Shown here one piece after another: positions 61,001 through 64,000 of a DNA stretch of 64,000 nucleotides; the stretch's first letter is position 1, and the number at the start of each line of letters is the position of its first letter. Made by a program: the position numbers and the translations under genes. The DNA comes from Nemopilema nomurai. Its lineage: Eukaryota > Cnidaria > Scyphozoa > Rhizostomeae > Rhizostomatidae. The DNA lies in contig ML133383.1 in the NCBI GenBank assembly GCA_003864495.1, positions 7,424,880-7,488,879 on the forward strand, written 5' to 3'. A model generated the notes under the pieces. It ran no database searches. It was not told the origin of the DNA and saw nothing but the letters and a program-made list of their open reading frames with translations.

Positions 61001-61156
61001 AGCGGTAGAGGAAGAGGCTCGCAGTCAAGCAGCTACAGCGGATCGAACCGCGGCAGTAGTGCGCCGCGCGGTGGAGGCTGGAGCCAGGGATACGGCAACC
61101 AGCCGAGCAGCTACGGAAGCTATTCCGGACAGTCGTCAAACTATCGGGGCTACTAG
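49077..61156 (+). CDS. HNRNPUL1: hnRNP U-like SAP-SPRY-kinase-like nuclear RNA-binding protein, 15 exons
   Basis: Exons 49077-49464, 52857-53328, 53592-53677, 53834-53973, 54354-54450, 54634-54746, 55324-55476, 55759-55866, 56097-56219, 56995-57120, 57400-57568, 58148-58360, 59018-59071, 59907-60287 and 60795-61156 give 994 residues. Family members bind pre-mRNA and chromatin in the nucleus and act in splicing, transcription and DNA-damage responses. Domains: SAP near 8-43 (FKVAELKTELSKRGL); a long acidic region with Ala/Glu/Lys repeats to about 310; SPRY about 318-490 (IRIGWSAASSGLQLG, YGYESSGKICA, DPFGEGDIIGAYL); a polynucleotide-kinase-like P-loop domain with Walker A GLPSTGKT (525-532) and NYILDQTNV (about 597-605); then DLFEEVVYVE, an Arg/Asp-rich linker and a Gly/Tyr/Ser-rich tail from about 748 ending NYRGY. 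HNRNPU and HNRNPUL1/2 share this plan, so the symbol is tentative. All phases agree. Intron 1 is 3.4 kb; the other introns are shorter. Confidence 0.93.
49465..52856. other. First intron of the hnRNP U-like gene
   Basis: A 3.4-kb intron between the SAP exon and the acidic-repeat exon, by far the longest in this gene. I saw no further coding exon with family similarity; short ORFs (50542-50796 plus, 52489-52698 minus) look random. Regulatory elements or an alternative exon could lie here but none can be shown by eye. Confidence 0.6.
53045..53140 (+). repeat. Four in-frame copies of a 24-bp coding repeat
   Basis: Units at 53045, 53069, 53093 and 53117, each 24 bp, encode AETDAKEE, AETDAKEE, VETDAKEE, VETDAKEE in the acidic region of the hnRNP U-like protein. 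The DNA copies differ at two positions only, so the expansion is recent. Confidence 0.95.
56346..56560 (+). mobile_element. tRNA-derived SINE-like unit in an hnRNP U-like intron
   Basis: GTTAGAGGCACTGACTGCGG followed by TCTCAAGGG and GGCTCAAGCCC resembles the anticodon-to-T-loop half of a tRNA; GGCTCAAGCCC is one to two changes from the box B consensus GGTTCGANTCC. A tRNA-unrelated body of about 150 bp follows (AGTGAGGGAGTCGCTAGCTC and on). Box A is not clear. It lies in the intron between exons 56097-56219 and 56995-57120. Limits are approximate. Confidence 0.5.
56569..56909. mobile_element. MITE-like element with 30-bp terminal inverted repeats
   Basis: The left end (56569-56598, AAAGTACTTTTTCGTC then TGGCACTCCTCAGA) and the right end (56880-56909) are inverted copies agreeing at 28 of 30 positions. 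The 341-bp unit has no coding capacity and lies in the same intron as the SINE-like unit, directly after it. I could not identify a clear target-site duplication. Confidence 0.75.
57667..57713. mobile_element. Solo end of the same MITE family
   Basis: This 47-bp segment (ATTTTCCGGTGTTTGCATAC, then GTGTCGCACGAAAAAGTA) resembles the right end of the element at 56569-56909 over its full length, including the part inside the terminal repeat. It lies in the next intron but one of the same gene and lacks a partner end nearby. Confidence 0.6.
58641..58665. repeat. Short perfect hairpin in an hnRNP U-like intron
   Basis: GAGCACTT at 58641-58648 is inverted as AAGTGCTC at 58658-58665 with a 9-base loop. 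It may be chance or a remnant of a repeat. Confidence 0.5.
60920..60991 (+). repeat. Four in-frame copies of an 18-bp coding repeat
   Basis: Units of 18 bp at 60920, 60938, 60956 and 60974 encode GNSSSY once and GSGSSY three times in the C-terminal tail of the hnRNP U-like protein. The last three DNA copies are identical. Confidence 0.95.
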
Positions 61157-64000
61157 CTTGCGATGACGTTTTTTCGAGCTGCAAAGCGAGAGGCTTCTTT
61201 CAGTGAAAGCGAGGCATTGCCTTCTTGGTATAAAACTGCACTTTTTGGACGCTGATTTTTTTTTAGAGACAAATACACGGACTTGTGTCGAGGTGAACTG
61301 AATGACCATCATCTTAAGTTGCCAGTGATATTACAGTGATATTGTATGTCTATTCGAATCAAGGCCATACTCAAGAAACCTCTTAAGGAATCTGGGCCTC
61401 ACTCGTGGGGTTGTAGATTTTCAAAGTTCACATAACGACCTAAAGCAATGAGCGGGATGCAAATTTTTTACCAATGGAGCCGCTTGAGTATTATTTTGCA
61501 ATGAGTTAAGCTGTCGTAAATTAAGCTCTCGAAATTAGAATCAATTTTCTCTAGACGCTTTTAGTTTCTGACTTAAATCACTATTCCAAACTCGGGAAAC
61601 TGAAGGCCCTTCTACCCTTTTTTGGTCTTGGTATTTCGTACCTAGTAAAATCACGGACACGCTCGTTTAAAGAAACTACTTGTAAATTTTGTTATTACCA
61701 TTACGTCTCTTTTAAAGAAAATGCCATTCTGTTCGGTTATAGCCTTCCAGTAAGCCGCAGCCGACGGCTGGTTTGACGCAATTGCTAACTCGGCGGGTTC
61801 AGGGTGAAGTGGATTTTAATATCTTTCCGTCTTTTTCTAAAAAAATGTAGGTGCCTAGTCTGCTTCACCCAATGGACGTGGCTTATATAATTACAGAGAG
61901 TGTTTTCTAATTTAGATTATACACAGATAGTAATGACTTGTCTTAATGCATTATATTTGGTGCGCATATCTGCAGTACAGAGCGTTGTCTTTAATCCTGC
62001 GAGTCCTAAGCCATCGTTACAAAAGAGTCGGGTTTTGAAGAGTTGGGTCATTATGAATGGGGTCATAGAGGGGCCTGGTTTTGGAGAGTTATGAGCCAGA
62101 GAGTCTGATTTTGGAGACAGCCTCTCCAAATAAATACTCTAGGCTATTCTAAATTAAAAGTTTGGTGAACAAAAAGGATTGAATCTTATAGAAGGCTAAA
62201 ACAGGATACAACATTTATGTTCTTGTGCCCTACCGTTTGTTGTCCGTTGTTAATTCCGCAAGACAAATTACTTTCTTCAACTTCTGGCCTTCTTGTTATT
62301 TTGTTTTGTCGTCACAAGATGAAGTTAGACGGGGATTCACCTGGACTCTGTGTCATCTGGATTATTATTGTCTCTTCTTTAGAGGCGATGGCGAAGTGAC
62401 ATTGAAGTGATTGACGCTTCAGTGTTTTGGGGCTATTCGAATTTGCAGGCTAGTTGGTGCAACATGACATTGAATAGAGAAGTCCTGTATTTTCCTAGAC
62501 ACCAACTATAGACACACAGATTTCGAATTTGGATCTTTGCAAAAATCAATTTTATCAGTAGCCAGTAAAGTTCCGAGCAGTGTCTCCAGGCTAACAGAAG
62601 TTAGCAGTTCGGTTTAGTTGATTTTCTGTCACTTTAGAGGTCGGTTTACTGTTGTAAATAATGAGGCTGTGATGGAAGTCCCATTTTTCATCTTGTTTAT
62701 CATTACCAAGTTATCTGGATGAGTGCCGCACACAATTATTGGTTTAACGATGTTATGTTAATGTTTGCGTTTGTAAATAACAGGTTTTTGTATTTGTTTG
62801 GCCATTGTCAAGTTATTGTTCCATGAAAAATACGTCCAAGAATCATTTTCAAATTGGAAATTGGATTTACTCGTATTTTCATAATAATTTATTTTTAGTT
62901 CTTTCTCAAATTTATGCATCTGGTCAACAAGAAATATAAGTAGTAGCCAATTTATCGGGTACGGCCTCCAAGATTCTCTGGTTTTAAAATTTCTGAATCT
63001 TATTAAGACCAGAAAATATTCTCTTTTTTAAAAATTTCTGCGAACTATAATTTACAATGAACAATTGAACACCGAATTCAACGCAGAATATTTTTTATCT
63101 AATATTTCTGTTGGGGCGGACGCCTGTTTGTCACATCTCGGTTCTTTTGTCCACCATGAACCATGACGGGAATCCAAATGCACTTGATCATTTACGGCTG
63201 GGTCACTGGCAAAGCTATCTTGTTACTTTTCGGAAATCTTTCGTGTTTATAACTTCGTGAGGATTCCAAACCAGCTCAATAGTCTTGTCTTTCAATAGTC
63301 CATGTACAAGTCTGCCGAAAATCTCAAATTGATTGCAGGATCAACTACCGACTTTGTTGTCCAGTCTTTTCTGAGAAAGCATTGATTTGCAATTTTCGAT
63401 TAATTTCACGAAAAGGGGGAGCATGAGCCATAGGGATTGGTGCAAAGAACTGGGATAATCCAATATAGAGGAACAAAAGATAGAGGGTCTTAACACACAC
63501 TTTTCTGGAGAACTTGCCTGACCTCCGCACTTTGAGGCAACTGATGTGGACCCCTGTGTCGTCATATGGGTTTTGCCGAAAGATGGCCTGTTATTTTTGT
63601 TGAAATCACCCAGTGCTGGGTTAATTTTCTAATTTCGTTTGTGAAAATTCTCACATTCGAATCTTGTAGCATTAAAACCGTCTGTTCTGATGCGTTTTTG
63701 TCAAGTCACAAATAAAAGGGCAAGCCCGTTGCAAGCTACGAGCAAAATGTTTTTGGTTTTCGTTCTGAGTTTCTTGCTGCTTTCTTGAGGCAGCAGACAT
63801 TTCTGTTTGAAGGTAACTTGAGAAAGCTAAAGTAGCAGAATCGTGCACTCAAATTGAAGATTCAAGTGACGCACTTTTTCGTGAGAATGTTTATTTTGGG
63901 ATAATTTTCTGAAATTAGAACAAATTTAATTGCTACGATCGCACTGTTTCTAACAATGTATTTGAATCAGAACCATGTTTTGGTATATGCTGTTGTGCAC
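61157..64000. other. 3' UTR of the hnRNP U-like gene and flanking DNA
   Basis: No gene was recognised. AATAAA occurs at 62129-62134 (about 1 kb past the stop) and 63711-63716; either may end the transcript. The overlapping ORFs near 61900-62130 and 63341-63565 have no family resemblance. Confidence 0.5.
62129..62134 (+). terminator. Candidate polyadenylation signal of the hnRNP U-like gene
   Basis: First AATAAA downstream of the stop codon at 61154-61156. Motif evidence only. Confidence 0.35.

Noticed and set aside
59916..61184. Ala/Val/Thr-rich and Cys/Arg-rich ORFs over the Gly-Tyr repeats
   Set aside because: They are other-frame readings of GGC/TAC/AGC repeats; the GYG frame is the one that joins in phase with upstream exons.

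Overview
The window reads as nuclear DNA of an animal. It is AT-rich, and most genes are split into short exons by GT-AG introns of about 100 bp to 3 kb. Every recognisable product is a eukaryotic housekeeping protein. No operons, ribosome binding sites, CRISPR arrays, tRNA or rRNA genes were seen. The intron-rich structure, the mixture of animal families (ARH1, hyccin, ENTPD5/6, SAP-SPRY hnRNP U-like) and the small MITE/SINE-like elements would fit an invertebrate such as a cnidarian. That placement is inference, not a demonstrated result. Exons were assembled by hand from splice sites, reading phase and similarity to remembered protein families.

Layout, left to right: (1) the 3' end of an unrecognised plus-strand gene (2-939). 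(2) GMPPA, plus strand, 12 exons (1983-7913). (3) SRP54, minus strand, 16 exons, complete at 503 codons (9253-16258), tail to tail with GMPPA. (4) A one-exon ADP-ribosylarginine hydrolase (ARH1), minus strand (17814-18923). (5) A hyccin/FAM126 gene, minus strand, 11 exons (20562-26768). (6) Mitochondrial ribosomal protein L10, plus strand, 3 exons (27210-28537), head to head with hyccin. (7) A gene-poor stretch of about 9 kb (28.5-37.8 kb) with one small unrecognised ORF (32604-32981). (8) An ENTPD5/6-type nucleoside diphosphatase, minus strand, 14 exons (37857-48310). (9) An hnRNP U-like gene, plus strand, 15 exons (49077-61156), head to head with the ENTPD gene. (10) About 2.8 kb with no gene seen.

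The genes do not form one pathway. Loosely, GMPPA (GDP-mannose supply for glycosylation), SRP54 (targeting to the ER) and the ENTPD enzyme (removes nucleoside diphosphates produced by ER/Golgi glycosylation) all serve the secretory route. Hyccin belongs to the plasma-membrane PI4KA complex, MRPL10 to the mitochondrial ribosome, ARH1 removes ADP-ribose from arginine, and the hnRNP U-like protein is nuclear and RNA-binding.

The most unusual material lies between exons: three short elements with inverted termini (two flanked by matching direct repeats), a tRNA-derived SINE-like unit next to one of them, a pair of identical palindromes upstream of ARH1, two compact divergent promoters, and in-frame tandem repeats in the hnRNP U-like coding sequence. 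I found no convincing novel multi-gene system.
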